Shown: positions 1-5,181 of the stretch, piece after piece
Layout of the letters: every line of letters starts with the position of its first letter
How positions within the stretch are numbered: the stretch's first letter is position 1
Assembly (NCBI GenBank): GCA_946534745.1
Contig: CAMNDA010000322.1
Span: 1-8,216 of the forward strand
Origin: an uncultured Verrucomicrobiota bacterium
GTDB lineage: Bacteria > Verrucomicrobiota > Kiritimatiellia > RFP12 > UBA3636
Direction of reading: 5' to 3'
DNA length: 8,216 nt
The notes under the pieces: generated by a model
Seen by the model: the letters and a program-made list of their open reading frames with translations, nothing else
The model's database searches: none
What the model was told of the DNA's origin: nothing
Translations under genes and position numbers: made by a program

Positions 1-407
1 CCGCCCCCCGCCACGGAGCGTTCCAGCGCCGTGAACCACGCGCGCCAGGCGTCGTCGCGACGGGCACGGGACCGTGCACGCCGCGCAATTGCCGCCGGGG
101 TGGCGGCAAGGGCCTCCCGGGCATCCTCACGGGTGGTCCGTTCCCTGGCCAGCTGTCGCAGCTCTCGGCGCCAGACCGAAGGCGCCGCCCCGCGCAGGGC
201 GCGGAGTCGCGCCGTGCAGCGCTTCGCGAAGGCGCGGTCGACGCCCGCCTCGTGGCGGTAGGCGGCCTGGCGCGCGACCTTCCAGCAGGCGTTCGCGGCG
301 TCGGCGGCCAGAAGGATTGCAACGGCGGGAACCGCGGCGACGACAAGGAAGGGAAGGAGTGCTTCCGAGGCCGAGAACAGGGCGATGGCGGTAACGCGGG
401 GAATCAT
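1..407 (-). CDS. Hypothetical membrane-anchored Arg/Ala-rich protein (partial, C-terminus beyond the left edge)
   Basis: I read an open frame of 135 codons from an ATG at 405-407 to the left edge with no stop. The product is not recognised. Residues about 5-35 form a hydrophobic stretch (key run ALLPFLVVAAVPAVAILLAA, residues 16-35), fitting one transmembrane helix or an uncleaved signal anchor. After it come basic residues (K43, R46, R51) and a long, helix-prone segment rich in Arg, Ala and Glu with several Trp, so the bulk is probably cytoplasmic by the positive-inside rule. No other start codon occurs between this ATG and the in-frame stop at 495-497. No purine-rich Shine-Dalgarno is visible; the leader is pyrimidine-rich. 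A good sigma70 promoter at 492-520 supports the gene being real. It uses GTT, CTT and GCA codons somewhat more than its neighbours. Because the frame is open at the edge, the possibility that it is a chance GC-rich frame is not excluded. Confidence 0.55.
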   Translation of the reverse strand, partial: MIPRVTAIALFSASEALLPFLVVAAVPAVAILLAADAANACWKVARQAAYRHEAGVDRAFAKRCTARLRALRGAAPSVWRRELRQLARERTTREDAREALAATPAAIARRARSRARRDDAWRAWFTALERSVAGG

Positions 408-488
408 GGCGGGGGAGAAGTCAGTGGCGTGTGGGAGGAAGCGGGTATACGGGATGGAGCGAGAAGGGTGAAATGGGGGGCGACGGGG
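408..488 (-). other. C-rich, G-poor leader/downstream tract (possible Rho-utilisation region)
   Basis: By hand count this 81-nt tract has about 46 G and 8 C on the plus strand, so RNA made from the minus strand would be C-rich and G-poor. It lies between the promoter at 492-520 and the ATG at 407, making up nearly all of that gene's 5' leader, and also about 200 nt past the pheS stop. C-over-G bubbles of this kind are typical of Rho loading sites; the function here is inference only. Confidence 0.3.
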
Positions 489-491
489 CTC

Positions 492-520
492 ATTTTATGG
501 CAAGCCGACTTCGGAATCAA
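492..520 (-). promoter_or_regulatory. Sigma70-type promoter for the left-edge hypothetical gene
   Basis: Read on the minus strand: -35 TTGATT (515-520), a 17-nt spacer, -10 TAAAAT (492-497). This matches the consensus at 4/6 and 5/6 positions with optimal spacing. Transcription would start near 485, giving a leader of about 78 nt to the ATG at 407. It lies in a locally AT-rich island within GC-rich DNA. Confidence 0.6.
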
Positions 521-683
521 GGAAAATTTATCCACGGTGCGATTAAATGCAGGACAATGGAATGTTCATGCGGGCGGTTGTTGAACGAGCTGCCGTGAAT
601 GAAGTGACGACGGGGCGAGACGGGTCGCGGCGCGCGGGCGGAGGCTCGTGCGGCGCGAGATGCGGGCGGGACGGGGCGAGCCC

Positions 684-1697
684 CTACGCGAAGGAGCGCA
701 GGTAGCGCAGGTCGTTGGTGTAGAGGTGGCGCAGGTCGGTGACGCCGTACTTGATCATCGCGATGCGCTCGACGCCCATGCCGAAGGCGTAGCCGTAGCA
801 CTCCGGGTCGTAGCCGACGTGCCGGAAGACGCGCGTGTCGACGATGCCGGCGCCGAGGATCTCGATCCAGCCGCTCTGCTTGCAGACCGCGCAGCCCTTG
901 CCCTTGCAGACGTGGCAGGAGAAGTCCACCTCCACCGAGGGCTCGGTGAACGGGAAGAAGTGCGGGCGGAAGCGCACCTGGATCTGCGGGCCCATCATCT
1001 CGCGCGCGAAGTGCGCCAGCGTCGACTTGAGGTCGGCGAGCGAGACGGGCTTCACGTCCACGAAGAGCCCCTCGATCTGGTGGAAGTTCGCCGAGTGCGT
1101 CGCGTCCGTCGTGTCGCGGCGGTAGCAGCGGCCGGGGTTGATGATGCGGACGGGCGGCTTGCGCGCGAGCATCGTCCGGATCTGCACGGGCGAGGTCTGC
1201 GTGCGCAGCAGCAGCTCCGGGCCGAGCCAGAACGTGTCGCGCTCGTCGCGAGACGGATGGTGCTTGGCGGTGTTGAGCGCGTCGAAGTTGTTGAACTCCG
1301 TTTCGATGTCCGGTCCATCGGCGACCGTGAAGCCCATCTGCGCGAAGATGCGCGTCACCTCCTCGGTGACGAGCGTGAGCGGGTGCAGCGAGCCGGAGCC
1401 GCGCCAGTTGCCGGGCATCGAGAAGTCGAACGCCTCGTGCGCGGCGCCTTCGCCGGCGACGGCCTCCTTGCGCGCCTCGAGCGCCTCCGTGAAGGCGGCG
1501 CGCAGCGCGTTGAGCGCCTGCCCGAACGCGGGCTTGTCGGCGGGCGGGACGTCGCGCAGGCCCTTCATGAGGGCGGTGAGCGAGCCGTTGCGGCCGAGGA
1601 ACTTGATGCGGACGCCCTCGACGTCGTCGGGCGTCTTCGCTGCGGCGACGGCGGCGAGCGCGTCGGCCTGGAACTGGGGGATGTCCTGGAGAGTCAT
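684..1697 (-). CDS. pheS: Phenylalanine--tRNA ligase alpha subunit
   Basis: Catalytic alpha chain of the cytoplasmic alpha2-beta2 enzyme that charges tRNA-Phe with phenylalanine. The 337-residue product has the usual family length. Visible landmarks are an N-terminal helical, tRNA-binding region (about 1-90), class II motif 1 around 105-123, the stretch GPDIETEFNNFDALN (128-142), motif 2 with GRCYRRDTTDATHS (189-202), and motif 3 with GYAFGMGVER (302-311). The Ala of the AFG element, which controls analogue discrimination in E. coli PheS, is retained. A four-cysteine insert (C261, C264, C269, C272) occurs as in many bacterial PheS. The ATG is chosen because homology starts there and it follows the fucU stop by 2 nt; no Shine-Dalgarno is seen, so translation is probably coupled. 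The partner pheT is not downstream: the next 275 nt hold no gene on this strand before another promoter-bearing gene. Confidence 0.96.
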   Translation of the reverse strand: MTLQDIPQFQADALAAVAAAKTPDDVEGVRIKFLGRNGSLTALMKGLRDVPPADKPAFGQALNALRAAFTEALEARKEAVAGEGAAHEAFDFSMPGNWRGSGSLHPLTLVTEEVTRIFAQMGFTVADGPDIETEFNNFDALNTAKHHPSRDERDTFWLGPELLLRTQTSPVQIRTMLARKPPVRIINPGRCYRRDTTDATHSANFHQIEGLFVDVKPVSLADLKSTLAHFAREMMGPQIQVRFRPHFFPFTEPSVEVDFSCHVCKGKGCAVCKQSGWIEILGAGIVDTRVFRHVGYDPECYGYAFGMGVERIAMIKYGVTDLRHLYTNDLRYLRSFA

Positions 1698-1702
1698 GGC
1701 TA
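1695..1702 (-). promoter_or_regulatory. fucU/pheS stop-start junction TAGCCATG
   Basis: The fucU stop TAG and the pheS ATG are separated by CC only. Upstream of the ATG the coding strand reads CGCCTCC, complementary in sense to a Shine-Dalgarno rather than matching one. Initiation of pheS therefore probably depends on ribosomes terminating at fucU. The same 8-mer forms the cyclophilin/dCMP deaminase junction at 5174-5181. Confidence 0.55.
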
Positions 1703-2149
1703 GGAGGCGGGCGTGACGCCCTTGCGGAGGATGATGTTGCCGTACTTGCGGGTTTCGCCGGTCTGGACGATGAGGAAGGCCTTCTTCGCGCGCTCGTAGA
1801 AGGCGTAGCGCTCGAGGCGCTGCATCTTCGCCCAGGCGTAGCCGGCGCGGTCGGCGGCGGCGCGGTAGGACGCCTCGACGTCGGGGTCGAGCTCGTCGCC
1901 GGGCACCGCCTCCATCGTGATCATCGGCGCGTCGGTCCCGTAGGAGTCGAGCTCGAAGAGCGGGAGGATCGCGTCGAGGAGCGCGGCGGCGGGGATGCCG
2001 TCGGCGCGGAGGACGACGGCGCCGCCGGCCTTGCCGAAGGTCTCGGCGGGGAAGTGGGCGTCGCCGAGGACGAGCTCGTCGCCGTGCCCCATGCGGGAGA
2101 GGGCGGAGAGCAGCTCGGGGGAGACGAGGGGGGAGATGCCTTTGAGCAT
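1700..2149 (-). CDS. fucU: L-fucose mutarotase (RbsD/FucU family)
   Basis: Interconverts the alpha and beta anomers of L-fucose, and in the wider RbsD family of ribose and related sugars, in the cytoplasm before isomerisation. The 149 residues align end to end with E. coli FucU from memory: MLKGISPLVSPELL at the N-terminus, MGHGDE (20-25) with the family His22, the SDAHFPA-like element GDAHFPA (29-35), LRADG (47-51), PLFELDSY (63-70), and the C-terminal AFYERAKKAF (116-125) with TGE.RKYGN (130-138), which supply active-site residues. A possible AAGGAA Shine-Dalgarno (2155-2160) lies 5 nt before the ATG. It is the first gene of the fucU-pheS unit, driven by the promoter at 2179-2207. No other fucose genes (fucI, fucK, fucA) are in the window, so the natural substrate and the reason for pairing with pheS are unknown. 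Confidence 0.93.
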   Translation of the reverse strand: MLKGISPLVSPELLSALSRMGHGDELVLGDAHFPAETFGKAGGAVVLRADGIPAAALLDAILPLFELDSYGTDAPMITMEAVPGDELDPDVEASYRAAADRAGYAWAKMQRLERYAFYERAKKAFLIVQTGETRKYGNIILRKGVTPAS

Positions 2150-2173
2150 GGCGGTTCCTTGCGGTTGCGTGGC

Positions 2174-2188
2174 GCGGGATTATCCCGC
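2174..2188. promoter_or_regulatory. 15-bp palindrome over the fucU -10 element (candidate operator)
   Basis: GCGGGAT-T-ATCCCGC is a perfect inverted repeat with 7-bp arms and a 1-nt centre. It covers the whole -10 hexamer (2179-2184) of the fucU-pheS promoter, the position expected for a repressor site. No regulator gene is adjacent and the binding protein is unknown. Chance is possible in GC-rich DNA, but the location is suggestive. Confidence 0.45.
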
Positions 2189-2207
2189 AACGCGCGGGCA
2201 AAGTCAA
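2179..2207 (-). promoter_or_regulatory. Sigma70-type promoter for fucU-pheS
   Basis: On the minus strand: -35 TTGACT (2202-2207), 17-nt spacer, -10 GATAAT (2179-2184); each hexamer matches consensus at 5 of 6 positions. The predicted start near 2172 leaves a leader of only about 22 nt before fucU, too short for a T-box or other aminoacyl-tRNA attenuator upstream of pheS. Confidence 0.75.
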
Positions 2208-2226
2208 ATGCCGCGCGCGGTTTTCC

Positions 2227-2255
2227 TTGAAACGGCGCGGGAAATCGCGTAGACT
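2227..2255 (+). promoter_or_regulatory. Sigma70-type promoter for thrH
   Basis: -35 TTGAAA (2227-2232, 5/6), 17-nt spacer, -10 TAGACT (2250-2255, 4/6). Predicted start near 2262, about 23 nt before the ATG at 2285. Its -35 is only 19 bp from the -35 of the divergent fucU promoter, so the two polymerases would share one short face of DNA. Confidence 0.6.
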
Positions 2256-2263
2256 CCCGCGCC
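2234..2263. repeat. 9-bp inverted repeat spanning the thrH promoter
   Basis: GGCGCGGGA (2234-2242) and TCCCGCGCC (2255-2263) are perfect inverted arms separated by 12 nt. They flank the -10 element and end at the predicted transcription start. This looks like a dimer-binding operator rather than an RNA hairpin, since the left arm is upstream of the start site. The arms contain GCGGGA, also present in the palindrome at 2174-2188. Confidence 0.45.
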
Positions 2264-2284
2264 ATCGAACCCCACGGAGCCGAA

Positions 2285-2920
2285 ATGAACATCGTCTGCC
2301 TCGACGTCGAGGGCGTCCTCGTCCCCGAAATCTGGATCGCCTTCTCGGAGGCGACCGGGATCCCCGAGCTGCGCCGCACGACGCGCGACGAGCCGGACTA
2401 CGGCAAGCTCATGCGCTTCCGGCTCGGCATCCTGCGCGAGCGCGGGCTCGGCCTGCGCCGGATCCAGGAGGTCATCGCCGGGATCGACCCGCTGCCCGGC
2501 GCGAGGGAGTTCCTCGACGCCCTCCGCGCCGAGGCCCAGGTGATCCTCCTGAGCGACACCTTCGAGCAGTTCGCCGCGCCGCTCATGGAGAGGCTCGGCC
2601 GCCCGACGCTCTTCTGCAACACGCTCGACGTGGCGCCGGACGGCATGATCGCCGGCTACCGCATGCGCGTGGCGGACTCCAAGCTCTCGACGGTGCGCGC
2701 GCTGCAGTCGATCGGCTTCGACACGATCGCCGCGGGCGACAGCCACAACGACCTGGCGATGATCCGCGCCTCGAAGGCGGGCTTCCTCTTCCGCAGCACG
2801 CCCGCGATCGAGGCGGCGAACCCCGACCTGCCCGCCTTCTCGGAATACGCCGACCTGCTCGGCGCGATCCGCGTGGCGCTCCGGTCCGCACCCGATCCGC
2901 AGGCGCCGTCCCGCCCGTGA
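2285..2920 (+). CDS. thrH: Phosphoserine phosphatase/homoserine phosphotransferase
   Basis: HAD-superfamily enzyme of the ThrH type. The Pseudomonas aeruginosa protein dephosphorylates phosphoserine and can pass the phosphate to homoserine, giving a route to threonine without a normal homoserine kinase. The 211 residues match the family (about 205) throughout. Motif I is DVEGVLVPEIW (7-17) with nucleophile D7 and the family's E9, which tells ThrH and PSP-like enzymes from DxD members. Motif II is LLSDTF (88-93), motif III likely K133, and motif IV is AAGDSHND (149-156) with D152 and D156. GGAG (2276-2279) lies 5 nt before the ATG. It is first in a two-gene unit with a PqqD-like protein, overlapping it by GTGA. 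The nearby lysC opens the same aspartate-to-threonine route. Which of the two activities dominates cannot be read from sequence. Confidence 0.92.
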   Translation: MNIVCLDVEGVLVPEIWIAFSEATGIPELRRTTRDEPDYGKLMRFRLGILRERGLGLRRIQEVIAGIDPLPGAREFLDALRAEAQVILLSDTFEQFAAPLMERLGRPTLFCNTLDVAPDGMIAGYRMRVADSKLSTVRALQSIGFDTIAAGDSHNDLAMIRASKAGFLFRSTPAIEAANPDLPAFSEYADLLGAIRVALRSAPDPQAPSRP

Positions 2921-3309
2921 AGACGAAGTCGATCCAGCAGCAGGACGAGCAGTTCCGGCAGGCGCTGCAGGCGGTGCCGGTGCGGAACGCGCACGTGAGG
3001 GCGACGCCGCTTCCGGAGGATCCGCTGCGGCTCGAGGTCGAGGTGGAGCTTCTCTACCGGACGCCCGTGCAGCGCTTCCTGCGGCGTCTCCTCAGGGCCT
3101 CGCCGACGAAGCGCTACAAGCTCGACCGCCTCGGCACGCGCGTCTACCGGATGATCGACGGGCGCAAGACCTACGGAGAGCTCGTCGACGAGTTCGCCGC
3201 GGCGGAGAAGCTCACCTTCTTCGAGTCGCGAGCCCTCCTCGGCCAGTTCCTGCAGCATCTCGCGCGCCGCGGCCTCGTCGTCGCCACGGTGCGCAAGCCC
3301 GCGCCGTAG
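2917..3309 (+). CDS. PqqD-like small protein (peptide-chaperone-like winged helix)
   Basis: 130-residue soluble protein starting with GTG inside the thrH stop (GTGA overlap), so its synthesis is almost certainly coupled to thrH. Residues about 65-125 resemble the PqqD fold: YKLDRLGTRVYRMIDGRKT (67-85) corresponds to the 'L...g..iw.llDG..t' part, followed by a helical segment and LGQFLQHLARRGLVV (108-122). In PqqD and relatives this fold binds a precursor peptide for a radical-SAM enzyme, but orphan copies with unknown roles are common. Residues 1-60 form an extension rich in Gln, Arg and Leu (QQQDEQFRQAL; VQRFLRRLLR) with no recognised domain. No precursor peptide, radical-SAM enzyme or PQQ gene lies nearby, so a role in peptide modification is not supported here. 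A longer upstream open frame exists but only shadows thrH. Confidence 0.72.
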   Translation: MKTKSIQQQDEQFRQALQAVPVRNAHVRATPLPEDPLRLEVEVELLYRTPVQRFLRRLLRASPTKRYKLDRLGTRVYRMIDGRKTYGELVDEFAAAEKLTFFESRALLGQFLQHLARRGLVVATVRKPAP

Positions 3310-3319
3310 CGGGCGCTAC
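3306..3319. terminator. Small hairpin spanning the two convergent stop codons (weak)
   Basis: GTAGC-GGGC-GCTAC gives a 5-bp stem with a 4-nt loop that includes both convergent TAG stop codons, which are only 6 nt apart. No U-tract follows on either strand. It may slow polymerase from both sides, but the symmetry partly follows from both genes ending in TAG. Confidence 0.2.
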
Positions 3320-4644
3320 CGGTCGTCGGCGTCGGCCGCGGGCGCGGCCGCCTTGCGGACGAGGACCGTGTCGATGCGGCGTCCCTCCATCTTCACGACC
3401 TTCATCGAGAGGCCGAGCTCGGGCACGTCCACGTCCGCGCCCTGCGCCGGGACGGAGGCGAGGCGCTCCACGATCCAGCCGGCCAGGGTCGAGAACTCGC
3501 CCTCCTCCAGCTCCGTGCCGAGCGCCTCGTTCACGTCGTCGATCGAGCTCTCGCCCGGGACGAGCCATTTCCCTTCGCCCAGATCCTTGATCTCGACGAC
3601 GTCGTCGGGGCCGTCGTACTCGTCGTAGAGGTCGCCCACGATCTGCTCGACGAGGTCCTCGATCGTGACGATGCCGGACGTCCCGCCGTAGTCGTCGACG
3701 ACGATCGCGATGGACTGCTTGCGCTTCTGCATGCGCTTGAGCAGGACGTCCGCCTTGACGGTCTCCGGGACGAACATCGGCTTGCGCAGCAGCGCCGCGA
3801 TGGCGAAGGACCTGGAGTCGACGGAGCGCAGCAGGAAGTCGCGCGCGTTGAGCACGCCCTCGATCGTGTCGATCGAGCCGCGGTAGATCGGGATGCGCGA
3901 GACGCCGGCGCGGCGGATCGTGTCGCGGATCTCCTCCCACGACGCCTCGGCGGGGAGCGCGACGACGTCCTTGCGGTGCACCATCACGTCGGCCGCCGTC
4001 AGGTCGTTGAGCTCGAAGACGTTCTCGATCATCTCCTTCTCGTCGGCCTCGACCGTGCCCTGCTGCTCGCCGGCCTCGACCTGCAGGAGGATCTGGTCCT
4101 CGGTGACGGCGGGGACGAGCCCGTCGCCGGGGCGCACGCCCAGCGGCCGCAGCACGAGGCGCGCGGAGGCGCTCACGAGCCACACCGCGGGGTGCACGAT
4201 CCACGTCCAGGCGCGCAGCAGCGGCGCGAAGCGGTGCGCGAAGCGCTCGCCCGCGGCGATGGCGGCCTGCTTGGGCGCGATCTCGCCGAAGACGAGGACG
4301 GCGTAGGAGAGCGCGAAGGTGACGAGCGCCGCGGCGGTCGCCTCGGCGCCCGGGCCGGCGTCGGCCGCGACGAGCCGGCGCGCGAGCGGCGGCGCGAAGG
4401 TGATCGCCGCGAACGACGAGAGCAGCAGGTTCGCGAGCGTGTTGCCGATCGAGATGCCGGAGAGGAAGCGCCCCGTGTCCGCGAGGAAGCCCGCGAGGAT
4501 GCGGTCCGCGCGCGAGCCCTCCTCGGCCGCCTGCCTCACCTTGAGGCGGTCGAGCCGGATGACGGCGAACTCGCTCGCGGAGAAGAAGAAGCTCGCGAGC
4601 AGCGCGCACGCCATGACGAGGAAGCGCCAGAACAAGCTATCCAT
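3316..4644 (-). CDS. CNNM/CorC-HlyC family membrane protein (DUF21-CBS-CBS-transporter-associated domain)
   Basis: Integral membrane protein of the family often labelled hemolysin, TlyC or magnesium/cobalt efflux protein. The 442 residues show the full architecture. A DUF21/CNNM membrane part (about 5-190) has hydrophobic segments near 5-24, 66-85, 103-122 and 144-165, with the family elements FSASEFA (21-27), SIGNTLANLL (65-74) and GEIAPKQ (120-126). A CBS pair follows (about 213-275 and 283-340, with VVDDYGGTSGIVTIEDLVE at 315-333), then the CorC/HlyC domain (about 348-430, with FSTLAGWIVERL). Related proteins are implicated in Mg2+ transport, with CBS domains sensing nucleotide. The ion handled is not determined here. 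Its ATG overlaps the end of the dCMP deaminase gene by 8 nt (ATGGATAG) and no Shine-Dalgarno is seen, so translation is probably coupled. It is last in the cyclophilin operon. Confidence 0.92.
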   Translation of the reverse strand: MDSLFWRFLVMACALLASFFFSASEFAVIRLDRLKVRQAAEEGSRADRILAGFLADTGRFLSGISIGNTLANLLLSSFAAITFAPPLARRLVAADAGPGAEATAAALVTFALSYAVLVFGEIAPKQAAIAAGERFAHRFAPLLRAWTWIVHPAVWLVSASARLVLRPLGVRPGDGLVPAVTEDQILLQVEAGEQQGTVEADEKEMIENVFELNDLTAADVMVHRKDVVALPAEASWEEIRDTIRRAGVSRIPIYRGSIDTIEGVLNARDFLLRSVDSRSFAIAALLRKPMFVPETVKADVLLKRMQKRKQSIAIVVDDYGGTSGIVTIEDLVEQIVGDLYDEYDGPDDVVEIKDLGEGKWLVPGESSIDDVNEALGTELEEGEFSTLAGWIVERLASVPAQGADVDVPELGLSMKVVKMEGRRIDTVLVRKAAAPAADADDR

Positions 4645-5176
4645 TGCGCACGAGCGTGGGCCGTTTGTATCCCTCGAGCCGCCGGAGGACGACGCCGGCC
4701 TCGGCGAGGACGGCCTTCGTCTGCTCGGTGACGGAATACTCCTCGTCGTAGACGACCTCGCGGATGCCCGCGTTGACGATCATCTTGGAGCACATGAGGC
4801 AGGGCGAGAGCGTGACGTAGATCGTCGCGCCCTTGGTGGAGATGCCGTGGTAGGCGGCCTGCGTGATGGAGTTCTCCTCGGCGTGCGAGCAGATGCACTC
4901 GCCGAGCCCGGTGCCGCTCGGGGCGCTGGAGGCGCAGCGCGGGCAGCCGCCCTCGTTGCAGTTGCGGACGCCGCGCGGCGTGCCGTTGTAGCCGGTGGAG
5001 ATGATGCGGCGGTCCTTCACGATCACGGCGGCGACGTTGCGGCGCGAGCAGTTGCTGCGCGTCTTCACGACGTGCGCGATGTCCATGAAGTAGGTGTCCC
5101 AGTCGGGGCGCGGCGCGGCGGCGGCCGCCGCCGCGGCCGGCGCGTCGCCGTGGTCGTGGCAGGAACGGTCGGACAT
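4637..5176 (-). CDS. dCMP deaminase (ComEB-type cytidine/deoxycytidylate deaminase)
   Basis: Zinc hydrolase of the cytidine deaminase superfamily, most likely converting dCMP to dUMP to supply thymidylate synthase. The 179 residues carry the catalytic HAE (H98, E100) and the zinc pair in SPCLMC (C126, C129), with the family stretch GATIYVTLSPC (116-126) and the GYNGTP element (62-67) near the nucleotide site. A second cysteine group (C73, C78, C81, with C94 and C96 just before HAE) probably binds a structural zinc. The N-terminus is low-complexity: a short His/Asp-containing segment and eight consecutive alanines (14-21), encoded by a GC-rich run, precede the domain, which begins near PDWDTYF (24-30). 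An internal start is possible, but the ATG abuts the cyclophilin stop (TAGCCATG), which favours it. It overlaps the CNNM gene by 8 nt. A deaminase of another small nucleotide cannot be excluded. Confidence 0.88.
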   Translation of the reverse strand: MSDRSCHDHGDAPAAAAAAAAPRPDWDTYFMDIAHVVKTRSNCSRRNVAAVIVKDRRIISTGYNGTPRGVRNCNEGGCPRCASSAPSGTGLGECICSHAEENSITQAAYHGISTKGATIYVTLSPCLMCSKMIVNAGIREVVYDEEYSVTEQTKAVLAEAGVVLRRLEGYKRPTLVRNG

Positions 5177-5181
5177 GGCTA
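5174..5181 (-). promoter_or_regulatory. Cyclophilin/dCMP deaminase stop-start junction TAGCCATG
   Basis: The cyclophilin stop TAG and the deaminase ATG are 2 nt apart, and no Shine-Dalgarno precedes the ATG. This 8-mer is identical to the fucU/pheS junction at 1695-1702, pointing to termination-reinitiation in both operons. Confidence 0.55.

Noticed and set aside
528..536. TTATCCACG, an 8/9 match to the DnaA box
   Set aside because: A single imperfect copy without neighbouring boxes, AT-rich unwinding region or dnaA/dnaN genes; not enough for an origin.
31..584. Three overlapping plus-strand frames in the left region (31-261, 74-394, 252-584)
   Set aside because: They lack homology and Shine-Dalgarno support and lie opposite the minus-strand membrane-protein frame; 252-584 also runs across its promoter.
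547..705. 52-codon plus-strand ORF running into the pheS 3' end
   Set aside because: No clear Shine-Dalgarno, and its second half is Arg/Gly-rich GC shadow sequence overlapping pheS antisense.
2150..2172. T-box or leader-peptide attenuator for pheS
   Set aside because: The fucU leader is about 22 nt and pheS follows fucU by 2 nt, leaving no room.
684..2207. 507-codon minus-strand frame extending PheS upstream
   Set aside because: The extra N-terminal part is fucU in another frame; PheS homology begins at the ATG at 1697.
2227..2916. Upstream extension of the PqqD-like frame
   Set aside because: It is thrH in another frame, Arg/Pro-rich, and the GTG at 2917 inside the thrH stop is the natural start.
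2918..2920. TGA recoded as an amino acid, prompted by the near absence of TGA stops
   Set aside because: ThrH homology and length end properly at this TGA, and read-through gives an Arg/Ser-rich tail; ordinary stop function is the simpler reading.
3212..4609. 465-codon minus-strand frame overlapping the CNNM gene
   Set aside because: Arg-rich shadow in another frame of a gene with clear DUF21 and CBS domains.
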